Notes under the pieces: model-generated
Seen by the model: only the letters and a program-made list of their open reading frames with translations
Database searches by the model: none
Told to the model about the DNA's origin: nothing
Assembly (NCBI GenBank): GCA_022225965.2
Contig: JAKJXP020000079.1
Coordinates: 62,001-126,000 of the forward strand
From: Diatrype stigma
Taxonomy: Eukaryota; Ascomycota; Sordariomycetes; Xylariales; Diatrypaceae
DNA: 64,000 bases
Direction of reading: 5' to 3'
Part shown: piece after piece, positions 1-11,420 of the stretch
Layout: every line of letters starts with the position of its first letter
How positions within the stretch are numbered: the first letter of the stretch is position 1
Translations under genes and position numbers: made by a program

Positions 1-129
1 TAGCAGCAGTTAATTAGCAGCAGTTAGTTACTAGCTACATAGCTCCTGCTTCAACCAAGCTCTTCTTCATACCCGTACTCACTCACTTATTCACGTATTC
101 TCACGCACGCACACCCACCCACTCTCTCT

Positions 130-160
130 CACACACATACACACACACACACACATACAC
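130..160. repeat. CA dinucleotide tract in COQ11-like 5' leader
   Basis: A (CA)n run with a few TA interruptions lies just upstream of the ATG at 170. It sits inside a pyrimidine-rich leader (CACC/CTCT), which is common before fungal start codons. The rest of 1-129 shows no gene. Confidence 0.8.
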
Positions 161-169
161 ATCTCCACC

Positions 170-1193
170 ATGTCGGCTGCTAAGAAACTCGTCGTCTGCG
201 GTGGCAACGGGTTCCTAGGGTCTAGAATATGCAAATCGGCCGTTGCGAGAGGATGGGACGTCACATCAATCAGGTATGTCATCATGCGATTACTACCTAC
301 CTAAGTCTACTTTCCCCCCCTTGATCATTTATCCCTTCTATTACACGCACTACCTACTAACCCCACACCCCCCACCCAGCCGATCCGGAGCGCCAAAGTG
401 GGAAACCGTCACATCGGCGTCCACGCCTCCGCCATGGGCGCACCGGGTGACGTGGGAGCGCGCCGACATCCTGCGGCCGGCGACGTACGCGCCGCTGCTC
501 CAGGGCGCCGACTTCGTCGTGCACAGCATGGGCATCCTGCTGGAGGCCGACTACAAGGGCGTGCTGCAGGGGCGGGAGTCGCCCATCAGCGGGCTGCGGA
601 AGGCCTTCGCCGCCGCCTCCTCCTCCTCCTCCTCGGCATCGTCGTCGGCGAATCCGCTCGAGCGGAACGCGAACGGCGACAAGGACGAGGACATCCGGCC
701 GCCCGGGTCCCGCGACCAGCTCACGTACGAGTCGATGAACCGCGACAGCGCGATCGTGCTAGCGCGCGAGACGGCCGCCGCCGCGAGCCAGGGCGAGGGC
801 CGCAAGGCCGCCTTCGCGTTCGTGTCGGCGGCGGGCGGGGCGCCCGTGCTGCCGGCGCGGTACATCGCGACGAAGCGGGAGGCGGAGGCGTCGATCGCGC
901 GCGCGTTCCCGGCGCTGCGCGGCATCTTCGTCCGGTCCCCGTTCCTGTACGACAGCTCGCGGCCCATCACGGCGGCGATGGCGGCGCTGACGGGCGCCGG
1001 CGCGCTGTTCAACAGCGCCACGGGCGGCGTGCTGGGCGGGTTCATGGGCGCCGCCGGCGTCAAGCCCCTGAGGGCCGACGTCGTGGCCGAGGCCCTGGTC
1101 GAGGCCCTGGACGACGAGTCCGTGCGGGGCCCCGTCGAGGTGCCGCAGATCGAGGCCCTGGCCGAGAAGGCGTGGCGGAAGAACATGCTGTGA
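170..1193 (+). CDS. COQ11: COQ11-like mitochondrial NAD(P)-binding oxidoreductase (YLR290C family)
   Basis: Two exons, 170-273 and 380-1193, with a 106-bp intron (GTATGT...CAG), give 305 aa. The splice joins CAATCA.AG to C.CGATCC, making a continuous TSISRSGAPKWE stretch. The N-terminus VVCGGNGFLGSRI carries the Rossmann GxxGxxG motif of atypical short-chain dehydrogenases (NDUFA9-like epimerase fold). Further motifs typical of fungal YLR290C/Coq11 homologues are VVHSMGILLEADYKGV, LTYESMNRDSAI, SAAGGAPVLPARYI(A)TKREAE and the C-terminal WRKNML. In yeast this family is a mitochondrial component of the coenzyme Q biosynthetic complex, and its exact reaction is unsettled. A Ser-rich low-complexity insert (about residues 105-120) is probably a species-specific expansion. 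The ATG at 170 was chosen because it starts just before the dinucleotide-binding fold. The gene is convergent with SYF2. Confidence 0.88.
274..379 (+). other. Intron of the COQ11-like gene
   Basis: GTATGT donor and CACCCAG acceptor, with a pyrimidine-rich 3' half. Removing it joins the Rossmann fold to the rest of the enzyme in frame, so the downstream ORF alone would miss the nucleotide-binding motif. Confidence 0.85.
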
Positions 1194-1925
1194 TGGGGAT
1201 GGGGGTATTTGGGGTGGGGGGTTGGGGTTGCAGAACGTAAAGAGGAAGGATAGATAAGAAAGCAAAGAGAAGAAGGGGAGGTGGGGAGAGGGAGAGAGAA
1301 GGGCGACTCTCCTACCCCCTGATGAGGAATATCTGTATATATATATAAATGCTGTACCATAGCCCATCGACACTACTATCCTCCGTCTGTAAGCATGTAT
1401 GAACAAAACAACGATCTAGGCTAGAGAGGGGACAACCCCAGTTTCGACCCTTACGCTGCGAGGGTTGGAGGACTCTACTGATTATTCACGATCATCAATA
1501 AATATCACCTAGGAATAGTCAGACTTCTCGTGCACGCCATCGTCATCTAAGTTTGGTTTTCTCTCAATCACGCAACTCAGGGTCAGCAATGCTGCTTGCT
1601 AAGCAATAGGGTGGTACTGGATTCGGTGGGTATATATACGCATGGGCAGATACCAGCGCCGCGGTGCTTTGTGGGTAATTAGCTATACGGAACTGGGTTG
1701 AGAGCCGTGCAGTAAAAAGTAGCAAGGATATGCAGAGCCTGAAAGAGACCTGTTTTTGATAACGCAAACTATAAGATTATGCCATAGCCTAGAAACGCCA
1801 TCCCTCGACCTGTATGACTGTGTCTATGTAGGTATTGTGTGTCTATTACGGCACAGCCTAGCCAATCGATTCAGAATCGGTTTAGGTAGGTAGGTAGGGT
1901 AACCTTCCAAGTCGAAATTCTTGTT
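1194..1925. other. Intergenic between convergent COQ11-like and SYF2
   Basis: Shared 3' flanks of two convergent genes. It contains TATATATATA near 1337 and AATAAATA near 1497, plausible polyadenylation context. A TAGGTAGGTAGGTAGG tract lies at about 1884-1900. No ORF with coding character was seen. Confidence 0.6.
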
Positions 1926-2969
1926 TTAGATCGCCGTGCCGCGCTCGAAGCTGTCTCGGATATCGGCCGTGTACTTGTTGTAGAAGCGGTTGAGCTTCTG
2001 GTTGAACTGCTTGTTCTTCTCGTTGATGTAGGTGACGTCGCCGTCGTCGCCGTTCTGGGCCATGCGCTCGCGGCGCTTGCGCAGGCGGACGTCCTCGGCC
2101 TTGCGCAGGTCGGCCACGAGGCGGTCGACGGCGGCGCGGTCGGGCTTGTTCTCGGCGAAGGCGGTCGAGTCGGCGGTGGAGTAGAAGGAGCCGTCGCGGT
2201 CGACGGCCACGAGCTCGCCGTCCTCCGTCTCGACGATGTCGAGCCCGCCCGCGGCGGCGGCGCGCTCGACCGCCGCGCGCTTGTCCCGCTCGTACCGGTC
2301 GAGGTCCTCCTGGCCGCCCAGCCCGCCGCCCCGCACCTGCCGCTTGTACACCTTGCTGCTCTCGGCGCGGTAGTCCTGGAAGGCGTTGTCGTCGCGCCGC
2401 GCCGCCTGCTTGCGCAGCCGCTTGTCCCACCGCTCGCTCTCCTCCGCCGTCCAGTCCCACGCCCGCTTGCGCTCGAAGTCGCCCCCGGCCTCGTCCGTCT
2501 CCGCCCGGAGCAGCTTGTGCGCCGCCAGGTCCCGCCGCCGGTGCAGCGTCGCCAGCGCCGACGGGTCCGTCGCCAGCCGCTGCGACTCCCTGCTCGCCTC
2601 CTGCAGGTTCTGGTCCGACGACGTCTTCGCCCGCGCCTGCAGTGCGCGGAACCGCGCCATCCGCTCCTTGGCCTTGTCGGCTGCGCTCGCAGTTGTGGCC
2701 TCGGGTTCTGTGGCAGGTTCTGTGGCAGGTTCTGTGGCAGGTTCTGTTGCGGGTTCTGTTGCGGGTTGTGTGATGGGTTCTGTGGCGGTGCCTTCTTCTC
2801 CTGGATTTGGGTTGGTTTTCTCGTTACTCTCCTCCTCTGCTATTGGTGTCTCCTCGTTGGCATCGGCGCTGGCGTTGGCGTTGACGCTTGTCTGCTCTGT
2901 ATTCTCCTTGTCCGGGTCGGCCGTCGCTTTTGCCGACGATCTAGTCTTTCTCTTTTTAGAAGGGGGCAT
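1926..2969 (-). CDS. SYF2: Pre-mRNA-splicing factor Syf2
   Basis: Single-exon ORF of 347 aa. The C-terminal half is the conserved SYF2 domain: KPDRAAVDRLVADLRKAE, then RLRKRRERMAQ, TYINEKNKQFNQKLNRFYNK and a final YTADIRDSFERGTA. Syf2 is a subunit of the Prp19-associated (NTC) complex in the activated spliceosome, acting in the nucleus. The N-terminus is basic (PPSKKRKTRSS), a likely nuclear localisation signal. It is followed by an acidic linker and about six perfect or near-perfect TEPA repeats (DNA about 2703-2786), which inflate the length relative to yeast. The middle region is rich in Arg/Glu/Ala and helical. The ATG at 2969 starts directly before the basic tract. Convergent with the COQ11-like gene. 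Confidence 0.93.
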   Translation of the reverse strand: MPPSKKRKTRSSAKATADPDKENTEQTSVNANASADANEETPIAEEESNEKTNPNPGEEGTATEPITQPATEPATEPATEPATEPATEPEATTASAADKAKERMARFRALQARAKTSSDQNLQEASRESQRLATDPSALATLHRRRDLAAHKLLRAETDEAGGDFERKRAWDWTAEESERWDKRLRKQAARRDDNAFQDYRAESSKVYKRQVRGGGLGGQEDLDRYERDKRAAVERAAAAGGLDIVETEDGELVAVDRDGSFYSTADSTAFAENKPDRAAVDRLVADLRKAEDVRLRKRRERMAQNGDDGDVTYINEKNKQFNQKLNRFYNKYTADIRDSFERGTAI

Positions 2970-3634
2970 TGTGACGTGGTTGTTTGTCGGTCCGCGTCGA
3001 GGGTTCGTGGTTTTATGGAATGGCGGTTGGAAAGAGTCGGATACGGTGATGAAGATGGCGAAGATTGATCAAGGACGTTGACTACTAGAAGGAAAGAAGT
3101 TGTTTTGCTCTGACGTCGAATGGTGAAGTTGTGACCCGCAAGGCCAGCTTAGGCTAGTTGGCCTGGGTCGCGTTCATTTGGTAGTACAATACCCACTTAA
3201 CGAATATTTGATATAACAATATGTAGTTGTGGCGGTTTTATATATGCTAATATGCAAATGGGGGGTCTGAGTGTCAAAGTTATGTCGTGCAAGTTACCTA
3301 CTCTACCTGGTTTACAGTTGAATCCCTCAAATGTTTACTTGGAATTTACCTAGGTTACTACCTGTATAACTTAAACTGCAAAATGACGGTATGCGATATG
3401 TTCTGGGCGTCTGTGTCACCCTATATTGACCTGGACTGCATCCACGACCATCTATGTATGAGAGCTGTCGACTATTGCACTCGAGGTATGAAGTGAACTG
3501 AACGAATGTACGACCCCCCACGAACACTACGTATTTACTACGTACAATACCTACTACGAGGTACCTACTGCCAGGTCAGAGAATAGTGCTCATGATCCGC
3601 TGAAGACGCGCCCCCTATTCCTGCTCTAGCGCTA
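2970..3634. other. Gene-free interval upstream of SYF2
   Basis: The SYF2 promoter region and AT-richer DNA with scattered CTACCTA/TACGTA motifs. Only short ORFs (under 70 aa) without codon bias occur. No gene supported. Confidence 0.5.
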
Positions 3635-3714
3635 CCCCAGATTTTGCAGTTACCTACAGTAGGTAGGTAGCATAACTAACCGTAACTGTCAGTCCCGGTT
3701 AGCGAAATCTGGGG
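3635..3714. mobile_element. 80-bp foldback element, MITE-like, flanked by TA
   Basis: Left end 3635-3647 (CCCCAGATTTTGC) and right end 3702-3714 (GCGAAATCTGGGG) are inverted repeats with 12 of 13 positions matching. Both are flanked by TA (3633-3634 and 3715-3716), as expected for a Tc1/mariner-type target duplication. A second, nested inverted repeat (CAGTTAC near 3648, GTAACTG near 3682) brackets a TAGGTAGGTAG core. There is no coding capacity. It is a plausible miniature inverted-repeat transposable element. A single further copy of the end (TACCCCAGATTT) occurs at 17143. Confidence 0.5.
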
Positions 3715-3716
3715 TA

Positions 3717-5830
3717 CCCAGCCCCACCACCTGTAGCCCTTTTGCCCCTCTGCCCCTGTCCGGCCGCCGCCCAGCTGCCTTCTTGCCCTCTTGAAGAGTA
3801 TTAAGGAGAGGAACCTCAATGCCTCCCAATTAGATTCCCAACTTGCCTCACATTCGTATTACAGCCTTGTTTGCCTGGCCAGTAATGACACGATCTTCCA
3901 CTTCCAATCCCTCGTCTATCTTCAAGTATTTCGAACTAATCTTATGTACACGACCCCCACATACCCTTCCAACCAAGTTGCATCGGCGGAATCCGAAAAG
4001 ATTGGACTATATACTTCTCTAGATTGTCATCAGCTCACGCGGTACACCAAGGCGTGCCGCCTTGGCTTCATAGGTGATGATCTTCATATCGTCCTAAGCC
4101 ATGTATGCGAGTCGCTTGGTGGCTTGAAATCTGGACCTTCCAACCTTTATCATCCCATCGATCATTCACAGCGTTTGGAAGTCTATAGCCTTCTCATGGG
4201 TTGCAATTCTGGGGAAAGAAAGGCTCTAGCGTCCGTTAACGCATTTCACCACGGCCAGCCCAAGAACCAGCTCCTCTGTTTTGCATGTCTAGCTTGACAG
4301 AGGGCTTTCCGTCAGTGTGAGTAGCATAATGACTTTTGTGGTGGTATACGTGGAGGAGCTCAAAGGGTCCAGCTAACGATATACGGGAAGAAACCGAGGA
4401 CACATTCACTCGTGGTCAGTATAAGCTGGCCTTTCAATAAAAGGCCCAGGCTTGCTAATCTCATTTCGAAGTTCTATGCCAAACACAATTTAGGGCCACC
4501 GGGCATAGTCCAGAGCGCCCAAGTGCTGACTAGAATATGTAAATTTAGAAGGAATGATAGTACAAGATGGCAATACTATTGACCACAGCCCTTGTTTTAC
4601 CCATTTGGATTATGGCCTAGCTAGTCGGGAGATAGTAATGGAAATAGGGGCATCTCCCTTCTCGGGATTGTCGAACGAGTTGTGTAATGAGCATTGTAGT
4701 GTTTCTCAGTTACCTACTTGCCGTTGACTTCAGTAAGGTTCACAGGATTCAAGGGTAATCAAAGAAGCTCACCATTCCTAACTCTTATGAAGATAGTAGC
4801 ACAAGGTCACCATATATACTTTACGCTGTGGCCACCTGAACGCTGCAGCCTAGTATGACGAAACTTGTGTTTGCCGCGGCCTAATTTAATATCCAACCCA
4901 CTGCCTCCTGAGCCAGGACATTTCTGGGAAGTCTGCCTTCACACCCGGTTCCGAGGAACCGAAGTGCTACCATAATGATAAGGTAACAACATTCCCAGAC
5001 TTGGCCACGTTGCTTGCTGCTTTGCCGTATTCCACAGATCCCGGAAGGAACAACCTCGATACTCGTAGGACATTGGACTGGGCCATCAACTCGACGCGAC
5101 GCGACACGGAACACGTCGGCTGCTGAGGCGGCAGAGGAGTACGGGGGACACGCAAGCAAGCAAGGGCAGTAGTCACACGGTTCCAGGAACAAACCGGGGC
5201 GCGGGCGGAGTTGGCCACGGACGGGCACACAAACATGCCAACTGTCGCGATAGTGCTCCCTATATAGTATTGGCGATGTACCAACCGACGGGGTGAAAGC
5301 TGGAACTTGGAAGGCAGGGCGACACAACACACAGAACGGTGTTCCGCTGACCACGAGAAGGAGCCATGACTTGGTTGGTGTTGGTGTTCCTATCACACGT
5401 GTCCATCGGTCTATTCATTTCACAAGGCTGCCTGTCCAAGGCACAGCCAGCAATGATGGAATTCTATGCCTTGGTAGGTACGCCTCTCTGTTCCCCCGGA
5501 TGCAACGACAGATAGCGACATACTACGTCACGGAATAGCCCGGGGAATGTTACAAGACATCTTGGAATCTGTTAGAGGATACGGGGGGACGAGCATCCCA
5601 TGCTCTGCCTTGCCATGTTGTGCCTTGCCTTGCCTTGCCCTGCCCTATCCCGATCAGGTACCGGGACGCAAGATTCGCAGATCGACCCAATCAGTTCGAA
5701 TACCCCTGGAATTCCATCATCGCTAGCTCTTTTATGTGATGACGACCATGCCTGGGTCGTGTCAAGACAGGTGCTTGCTTACACGGGTCGAGCCGGCCAA
5801 GTAAGTTACCTGGACACAAGAGCTTCGAAG
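3717..5830. other. Gene-free interval
   Basis: About 2.1 kb with no supportable gene. A 168-codon open frame at about 3791-4297 begins at TTG, has no recognisable domain and no third-position bias. ORFs on the minus strand at 4881-5396 are similar. CCTTGCC/TGCCTTG tandem repeats occur at about 5606-5645. Confidence 0.5.
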
Positions 5831-5838
5831 TATAAATA
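5831..5838 (+). promoter_or_regulatory. TATA box of the crystallin-like gene
   Basis: TATAAATA lies 260 bp upstream of the ATG at 6098. It is followed from about 5925 by a CT/ACC-rich leader ending in CAACC-ATG. The spacing implies a 5' UTR of roughly 230 nt. It suggests a strongly or conditionally expressed gene. Confidence 0.5.
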
Positions 5839-6097
5839 CCAGGGGAGATTCGCGGAATTTCGAAGGAAGAGTCCCCTGGAAATTGCCAGCACTCGTCTCC
5901 CAGAACCACCATCTACTTAGTTATTTACACTCTGAGAACTTTCAAATTCCCCTCTACCAAGCTCCAAGGCCCAGCTCAGCTACGCTCAACACCACCATAA
6001 AGAACTACAGCCCCTCTCATTCACCCTATCCTACCACATCCCGCCTCCTACCCAAAAGCACCTACCTACCATTAGCCACCCCACCCTACCAGCAACC

Positions 6098-6871
6098 ATG
6101 CCTGCCTCCACGCCTCAAGTCCCCGCCACCGAGGTCTACTTCTACACGCACGAGGACTACGCCGGCGGCAAGCAGGCCTACAAGGTCGGCGACGACGTGA
6201 ACCTGTACCCGGGCGCCCTGGGCGACAAGTTCCGCTCGGCCGCCGTGGGCTCCGACGTCAAGGTCCTCGCGTGGAACCACCAGCAGCACTCCTCCTCCAC
6301 GCCATCGCCATCGTCGCCGTCCGGCGCCCCGTTCGCCGAGCTGACGGGCGCCACGACCTCCCTAGCCTCCGGGTCCGGGACGTCGTCTGCTGCTGCTCTG
6401 ACGCGCTTCCGCGTCGTCGACGACGACACGCACGCCATCGCGCTCCGCTTCGTCGCCGCGGCAGACGCGGACGCGGACGCGGAGGTGGGAGAGCCGCGGT
6501 ACAGCCTGAAGGTCGAGTCGGCCGACGTCGGCGAGAAGCTCCTGCTGTCGGAGGAGGTTGACAACAACAACAGCAGCAGCAAGATCTCGGGTGCGGAGAA
6601 GTTCCAGCTCGTCGGCACTATCCGGGAGGACGGGGCGCCCGTCACCACGGCCGTGTACGTCCGCGACGAGAAGACGGGCGCCTACCTGGCGGCCGGCACC
6701 GTCAACTTCAAGTGGAGCGCTGCTGGCGGCGACGGCGACGGCGATGGGCAGGTCGACGTCGTCGAGGACGACGACAACTTCCCCAAGCAGCTGGCCATCG
6801 AGAGGGCCGGGCCGAGCCGGTTCGTCGTCACGCTCGTCTCGAGCGAGCCGTCTGCCACCATCACTGCCTGA
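6098..6871 (+). CDS. Beta/gamma-crystallin-like protein
   Basis: Single-exon ORF of 257 aa starting MPASTPQV. Residues about 9-55 (EVYFYTHEDYAGGKQAYKVG, then LYPGALGDKFRSAAVG and VKVLAW) follow the microbial beta/gamma-crystallin pattern: an aromatic-rich first strand, D/E-x-x-Y-x-G-x, and D-K-x-S/R-S-like turns that can bind calcium. A Ser/Pro-rich stretch follows. The second half (RFRVVDDDTHAIALRF to the C-terminus) looks like another beta-rich domain with Asp-rich loops. There is no signal peptide, so a cytosolic location is expected. Family members in microbes are stress or dormancy proteins, but the role here is not known. Third codon positions are very GC-rich. The gene is isolated, with long gene-free DNA on both sides. 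Confidence 0.72.
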   Translation: MPASTPQVPATEVYFYTHEDYAGGKQAYKVGDDVNLYPGALGDKFRSAAVGSDVKVLAWNHQQHSSSTPSPSSPSGAPFAELTGATTSLASGSGTSSAAALTRFRVVDDDTHAIALRFVAAADADADAEVGEPRYSLKVESADVGEKLLLSEEVDNNNSSSKISGAEKFQLVGTIREDGAPVTTAVYVRDEKTGAYLAAGTVNFKWSAAGGDGDGDGQVDVVEDDDNFPKQLAIERAGPSRFVVTLVSSEPSATITA

Positions 6872-9800
6872 GTGCCCGAGTCGCGTCGGACGACGGATTG
6901 GTTGCACATTGCGGGATCGAGTTGACTCTGGTGGTTATGGGGCTAACTAGCTACTGAGCGGGTGAGATCAGCGCAGCAGCAGCAGAAGAATGGGGGTAAC
7001 TACTTAGGAGAAGGATGCAATAAAGAATGGGACAGGGGGAGAGATGAGGGGGGGCTGGACTTCCTTCCTTCTTTCCTCCCCCTTTTCGCTGCAGGATGCT
7101 TCGTTATTGCTCGACAGGCGGACTTTTCTATCCTTCTCTCAGTTTAAGGGATATCCAGGGATATGCTGTGTTTGGCATTCATCCTGTTCGCTCATTACCC
7201 AGACTTCTTCTAGATAACACTCGTTCCGTGCTCAGATACCATAAATTGATACCTATTATCAGCCAACCCCCTTCGTCACTCATTAAATATTATACCAAGT
7301 TGCCATGTACCAGTGGCACTTCATCCCTATGCTAAGCGCCGTGATATGTCGTCACGCTACTATGACTCCATAAGACTATCAACTATTGAGGCACAACCCT
7401 GACCTTCGACTCCCACTTCGACACTACAGGCAGACTACCTACTGGTTACCCCCGATGAGCTTGTCTAGACTAAGACCCATTCGCTACATAGATGATGGCA
7501 TATATTTGCCAAACCAGGTAGCTACGCTGGCTTAAGTTTTCCGCCTATATGGAACTTTTCCACGAAGGGAATAAAGGGGCGGGCAACATTCAATAAAATT
7601 TGCATGTCTATAATCGATGAGCCATGGGAAACAAAGTGGATTCCGGGATCGAGTACTGTGTATGGGACCTGCAGAGATACACACAATAGGAGACTACCGA
7701 CCTCTGCATGATGATTACTTCGTCCAATGCCTACTGGTACTCCCGAGGAGGATTGGTGCTCTATAGACTGGCAGCTCGGCTGCGATATGACGTCTAGCTC
7801 GACGATATGGACACCGCGTACGCCTAACAACTGTTGGCGAGCCCCAACAATTCAGCCACAGTCGTCATGGCCTGTAGCACTTTACTGTTCTATCGGGAGG
7901 AGCGTCTACAGCTACTGAAACTACTTGATCGCCGTTGGTAGGGTTGCTATTGTTTGGATTAGCTATGTATGTGTACTACTATTGCTGCTGCAATAGCAGA
8001 CAAGCAGGACCGTAATTTCTAATTTGTCTCACAGCTTGTTACTAAACCGCGCAAAGCCGGGGTGTTCTAGAGCCCGTATCAATGGAATAGGGGGGTGGGT
8101 AGGTTCGTCTATCCAATGATCAATAACGAGTTTGCAAGATGAAAGTGCATAATCAATACATTTGCCGGGAACTGCCGTGATGATCATAAAAAGGCTACCG
8201 TTCTTGATATACATAATCTAGTGCCCCATTGTTTGATCCATAGGGTACGTAGGGAAGAAGACGAGTTGCTCAACGGCCAGAAATATTGTTTGTACTGACC
8301 CAAGCCACGACAGACTGGCAAATTTGCTTTTATATCTTCCAAGGATGCCAAAATATGGTAGAGGAATTTGCCTGCCATGCAATTTACGCCGTCTCTAATT
8401 CCTAATGAAGTTGTCCGTAAAGGGCCTTCCCATGATGGTGAGGCCGCTCTCGAGTGATGGGTTGGCTATCATAGTGTCTGGGCGGATAGGTGATTGGTCT
8501 TAAGATCGTTCCAACCCTAACAATTTCTTCTCCTATACATGTTACTATACATAATATGATTATCGGCATGTGTACCAGTATATGTTATGTTCTCTTCATA
8601 TAGTTCATGTTCACAAGGGAGATCTGATTTAGAAGTAATAGGGATTCACGTGTTGAAGTCGAACGACTTCACCCAAGTATGCTAACGACATGTGTCATTT
8701 CGTTATTTCATTCAAAAAAACTGGTATCCTATGGTATGCTTACTGGTAGATAGCTAAATCAATGAGTACGATGGTATACTAACAGATAGTCTTGCATTTA
8801 TGACAGCTCATATTCCATCCTCGCCGAACAATCAAATTTCACTGCCGGAAAGCCTTACATAGTACGCCCGGGCAGAAGACTGGCGCTTTTTTCTGCCCCA
8901 TGCATGCAATACACAGTAAGTCCTTCGCATTGAATGGGCGGGCTTGACATGAATGGAATGTAATGGAATGGTCTGCACGTGCACATGGATGGCGAATATA
9001 CTAGCGAGGTGCCGGTCTTTTTCGGCATGAAAGCACACAAGTGACATTGAGACACGGCCCGCCAAGCTGTGGTCCATTCCGATAGGGAATGGGGAATTAG
9101 GGGTCGGCTGTGGCGAGTCGGTGATCGAGTTTGTTTGCTTGCAGCGGCGGCACTCGATACGTTACGACCCGAGACCTTGAGAGGGTGAACAACGCATCGT
9201 CGCACGGCAGCTTTGCCACCGTATCATTGAGGGTAGAGGGAAACCTACCTACCTTATGTTCTGTAAGGCCGAATTGCTTCATACGGTGTTGTGTCGTGTG
9301 GCGTGCAATAAACGCGCACCACACCTACACGCATACCAGCAAAAGTCAACAGCTGAGTGGGAGAGATCGTCGCTCGGCGGTTGTAGCCATAATCGCTGGG
9401 GAGGAACGTATATAAACAATAACGCTCATAGATATGCAGGAATATGGTGCGTGGCGAGTTGAAACTGTGACACGACGTTACTTAGAAGGGGGGTGGCGCC
9501 CGTTTTGAGGTTTATGCATATGCAAGCCATGGTTGATTCCAGGGGGGAAGGGTGTGTCGACTGTAACCAAACTTTCCTCTCGACAGTCCGTCGAGCACGA
9601 GCTCATCAATCAATTGAGACGGAGTCAGAACAGTTCCGCGAGGCTGTATAGCCTTTGATTGAAGGCATTATAACCAGAAGGCATATGCCTGCACCCGGCC
9701 GGTATGCAGAGAACAGGGACAGGAGCTCTGGGTATCGAATCTCGGGTTTAATAAGATGCGCAACCCATATCGAGAGATGACAAATGTCCGTCCTACCCAT

Positions 9801-11394
9801 CCGGGTCCAACGAGTAGGTCGCACTGCAGGTGCTCGCTGCTGCTGTGGTGATATCGTCGCTCAAGAGCTACTCCGGCTAGGTTCGATTCGTCGGAGATGT
9901 TGCGGGTGAGGTCATCCGGGCCAGGGGAGCGCGAGACAACGAACCCCGGCAAGAGGAAGAAAACCGCGGGGAGGGAAAAAAGCTTGACGGTCTGCGTGAG
10001 CCCTGTTTCAACGGGAGTTGCACGGCAGGTCTCTGCGGTACGCACCCCAAAGCCCAATCATGGGACCTAAATGTTGTACCTAAAACGGCCATTCCGCTAT
10101 CGTCGAAATACCGCCCTCTAGAGTCCTTCGAGAAGGATTTTGCCTACGTCGGAGATCCATAGCAGGTGTGTGGACTTGACCGATTAAACATTGCTGCCTC
10201 GATCCGGTTGACCGGGACTCCTTGATACCCGTCAAGTACAACACCGATCGGATCTCGAGGGTGAACGTATACCCCGCGGCCAGGAAGCTTGCAATCGAAT
10301 TGAAGATATAATGACCGACTGTGTATATGAAGTGTCAGTGTCACACGACAGTATCGTCCTGATAGGCTCTCCATCCTCCAAGCGCCACTTCCCCGGTTGG
10401 CCCGTCTTCGGAGATATTAGAGCCTAGACAGTTACATATCTGTGTCCAGTTCGCGAGCTGTAGATACGCAGTGATTGGTGCGGCTTATACGAATATAGCA
10501 ACTGGTGATGGCCGGTCCTGATAAGACAGGCGTCATGACAGCTTCAGCAGGGGGTACCTGCACGCAGGGGCAGCGCAGGCACGCAGGCCGCAGGACGCCC
10601 TCGCAGGACGCCCTCAACAAGAGACCGACAATGTCGCGCCTATACACGTTCGTATCCCTGCAGATAGCACCGTAGATAATGGACTTGTCACAGCGGCACA
10701 TGGAAAACAGCGATAACGACCAGGAAGGCGGCCAGTCTGCGTTAGCCAAGTTGGCTCCAGAAACGCGCATGCTGCCTTCTTATCTCTCGGTGGATCGCAG
10801 GTGGATGTCAGGGTCTTTCCGCATCGGCCGATACTACCCGCCGGCTCAGCAAGGCTTTCGGCAAGACTCGTCCAGCAGAGACAAGTGCTGTCTAATAAAT
10901 CCTCTGGCCACCTTGCCAGAGACAAAGCAAACTATCTTTGTCCAAAGGAAGGGGCCCAGTCTCTCCTTTCCCCGAATCGCTTCCATGCTGTGTGACTCGA
11001 AGATGCAGCCACCGACCCGACACACAGCTTAGCTAGTCTGGGAACGAGGACGGAAAGGTTGCGAGGCAATTTCTGGCCCGGCCTTGCTTACATGTTGACA
11101 ATTCGGGCAGTTGGGATTCGTCCAGCTGGTCGTTAGCTAAATTGAACTGGCAGTCTATATAAGCCTCCACGTGGGATGAATGGCACTCCCTTCGCAAAAG
11201 AGGCATGCCGGACTGCTCACCCAATATAGGAGCAATGCGGGACAAGATATGTACATGATGTACGAGAAGACCTCGGCTCTCGCCTGCATCATTTGCTGGT
11301 TCGGCGGCTTGTAAAGGATGGCTCTCGCTATCGGGCGTAGTGGGGCGGTCGAGCCAAGCTCTCCGGACCCTTGCGCCTTCATGCACATCAGAGG
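6872..11394. other. Gene-free interval, first part
   Basis: 4.5 kb without a supportable gene. Open frames are at most 129 codons, lack GC3 bias and match no motif I know. A near-perfect palindrome around 8653 (TGAAGTCG-AA-CGACTTCA) is present. No tRNA or 5S rRNA signature was recognised. Confidence 0.45.
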
Positions 11395-11420
11395 TCAGAC
11401 ATCAGACATCAGACATCAGA
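11395..11420. repeat. TCAGACA heptanucleotide tandem repeat
   Basis: About 3.5 copies of a 7-bp unit (TCAGACA), in gene-free DNA. Confidence 0.8.

Noticed and set aside
3791..4297. 168-codon frame on the plus strand
   Set aside because: Begins at TTG, lacks third-position bias and any recognisable motif; length is compatible with chance in DNA of this composition.
4881..5396. Overlapping minus-strand frames of 121 and 171 codons
   Set aside because: Two overlapping frames with no domain, no splice partners and no codon bias.
7522..8378. Series of short minus-strand frames that might be exons of a decayed gene
   Set aside because: No family recognised in any fragment and no consensus introns joining them.
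9870..9900. GGTTCGATTCG, resembling a tRNA B-box
   Set aside because: Flanking bases do not pair into a T-arm and no cloverleaf can be drawn.
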